From: Deltaproteobacteria bacterium
GTDB taxonomy: Bacteria; Desulfobacterota; Desulfuromonadia; Desulfuromonadales; Geopsychrobacteraceae
Assembly: GCA_024276935.1 (NCBI GenBank)
Contig: JAJRWH010000023.1
Coordinates: 1-64,000, forward strand
DNA: 64,000 bases
Direction of reading: 5' to 3'
The position numbers and the translations under genes are program-made. The notes under the pieces were generated by a model. It was not told the DNA's origin. It made no database searches and saw only the letters and a program-made list of their open reading frames with translations. This document shows, in pieces, positions 63,338 through 64,000 of the stretch. Numbering within the stretch: the first letter of the stretch is position 1; every line of letters begins with the position of its first letter.

Positions 63338-64000
63338 GTGAGCGACAGCAAAACAACCATGACCTACAAGGATGCCGGGGTCGACATCGAAGCCGGCAAC
63401 CGTTTCGTTCAAATGATCAAACCGCTGGTCAAAGCAACGGCTCGCCCCGAAGTCATTTCAGATATCGGTGGTTTCGGCGGGCTTTTTTCCCTGAATAACA
63501 GCAAATACAAACAACCGGCTCTGGTCGCCTCAACCGACGGTGTTGGAACCAAGCTGAAACTGGCATTTGCCCTCGATAAACACGATACCGTCGGCATCGA
63601 CCTGGTGGCCATGTGTGTCAACGATATTATCGTTCAGGGTGCCGAACCCCTCTTTTTTCTCGATTATCTGGCAACCGGTGAGCTTTCTCCCGAGAAAGCA
63701 GTCGAGATTATGAAAGGCATTTCTGAGGGCTGCCAACAAGCAGGCTGTGCCCTGCTGGGCGGCGAAACAGCTGAGATGCCTGGTATGTACAGCGATGGAG
63801 AGTACGATCTGGCCGGATTTACTGTTGGTGTTGTTGATCGCGAGATGATTGTCGACGGTTCGGCAATCAATACCGAAGATCAAATCATCGGCATTGCATC
63901 AAACGGCCTGCACAGCAATGGTTACTCACTGGCTCGCAAGATTCTGCTTGAAAAAATGGCCCTTCCACTCGACGCAACACCAACCGGCCTGTCGGTACCA
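63338..64000 (+). CDS. purM: Phosphoribosylformylglycinamidine cyclo-ligase, 3' end outside the window
   Basis: The first 221 codons are visible; the gene runs off the window. GAGGAG lies 8 bases before the GTG at 63338-63340. The protein opens with [20 protein letters not shown], then IGGFGGLF, the [12 protein letters not shown] motif, [23 protein letters not shown]-type segment, [11 protein letters not shown] and [18 protein letters not shown]. It closes the imidazole ring in purine synthesis. It is monocistronic as far as can be seen and divergent from rimI. All residues so far fit an active enzyme. Confidence 0.97.
   Translation, partial: MSDSKTTMTYKDAGVDIEAGNRFVQMIKPLVKATARPEVISDIGGFGGLFSLNNSKYKQPALVASTDGVGTKLKLAFALDKHDTVGIDLVAMCVNDIIVQGAEPLFFLDYLATGELSPEKAVEIMKGISEGCQQAGCALLGGETAEMPGMYSDGEYDLAGFTVGVVDREMIVDGSAINTEDQIIGIASNGLHSNGYSLARKILLEKMALPLDATPTGLSVP

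Noticed and set aside
1-64000. tRNA, rRNA, tmRNA or RNase P genes
   Set aside because: I saw no cloverleaf or conserved rRNA core in the few non-coding gaps; a covariance scan was not possible here.

Overview
The window is an almost continuously coding piece of a Gram-negative bacterial chromosome. The start and end are cut inside genes (rarD at the left, purM at the right). Lipid A processing (lpxH-like), lipoprotein signal peptides, a mutL-miaA-hfq cluster, ExeA-like and pilus-type TPR genes, a MJ0042-finger response regulator and a DHH-CBS-nucleotidyltransferase tRNA enzyme together suggest a delta-proteobacterium of the Desulfuromonadales (Geobacter/Pelobacter/Desulfuromonas) type. That assignment is inference from gene content, not a database result.

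Layout. 1-8.1 kb: rarD (partial), a minus-strand VOC-TPR-lrgA-lrgB operon, lpxH, a BrkB/YihY protein with an added winged-helix tail, and a pair of M16 peptidases. 8.3-14.2 kb: lon with a structured palindromic leader, an ATP-type phosphofructokinase, and an isolated hypF. 14.3-17.5 kb: small proteins (unknown, methyltransferase, GFA-like, rhodanese, DUF2059) and an 88-bp IS200-like relic. 17.5-23.6 kb: an AddAB-like helicase-nuclease pair. 23.7-28.8 kb: glpK, family 4 uracil-DNA glycosylase, zinc phospholipase C-like protein, coaBC interrupted by an in-frame TAA, and a glyoxalase II-like MBL protein. 28.8-38.6 kb: a YhaM-like nuclease, a flavoprotein, signal transduction genes (receiver-kinase, two response regulators, USP) interleaved with two purine/MTA phosphorylases and a PfkB kinase. 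38.7-39.2 kb: an IS200-type element inserted just behind rlmN. 39.2-48.6 kb: rlmN, ndk, rdgB-rph-amidase, nrnA-like, copA, DUF512. 48.7-63.1 kb: mutL-miaA-hfq, ExeA-like ATPase with a large acidic TPR protein, rluB-scpB-scpA-M50 protease-DHH/CBS/tRNA nucleotidyltransferase, pyrD-pyrK-rimI. 63.3 kb to the end: purM under a near-consensus sigma-70 promoter.

Most genes are housekeeping (DNA repair, nucleotide and CoA metabolism, RNA modification, proteolysis, chromosome segregation) packed with 4-nt or shorter overlaps. I see no CRISPR array, no prophage, no defence island and no rRNA or tRNA gene. The most informative oddities are the nonsense codon in coaBC, the matched pair of IS200 element and its 88-bp non-autonomous derivative, the hairpin that holds the transposase start codon in its loop, and the lon leader palindrome whose arms can pair in two exclusive ways. 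I did not find a convincing new multi-gene system.
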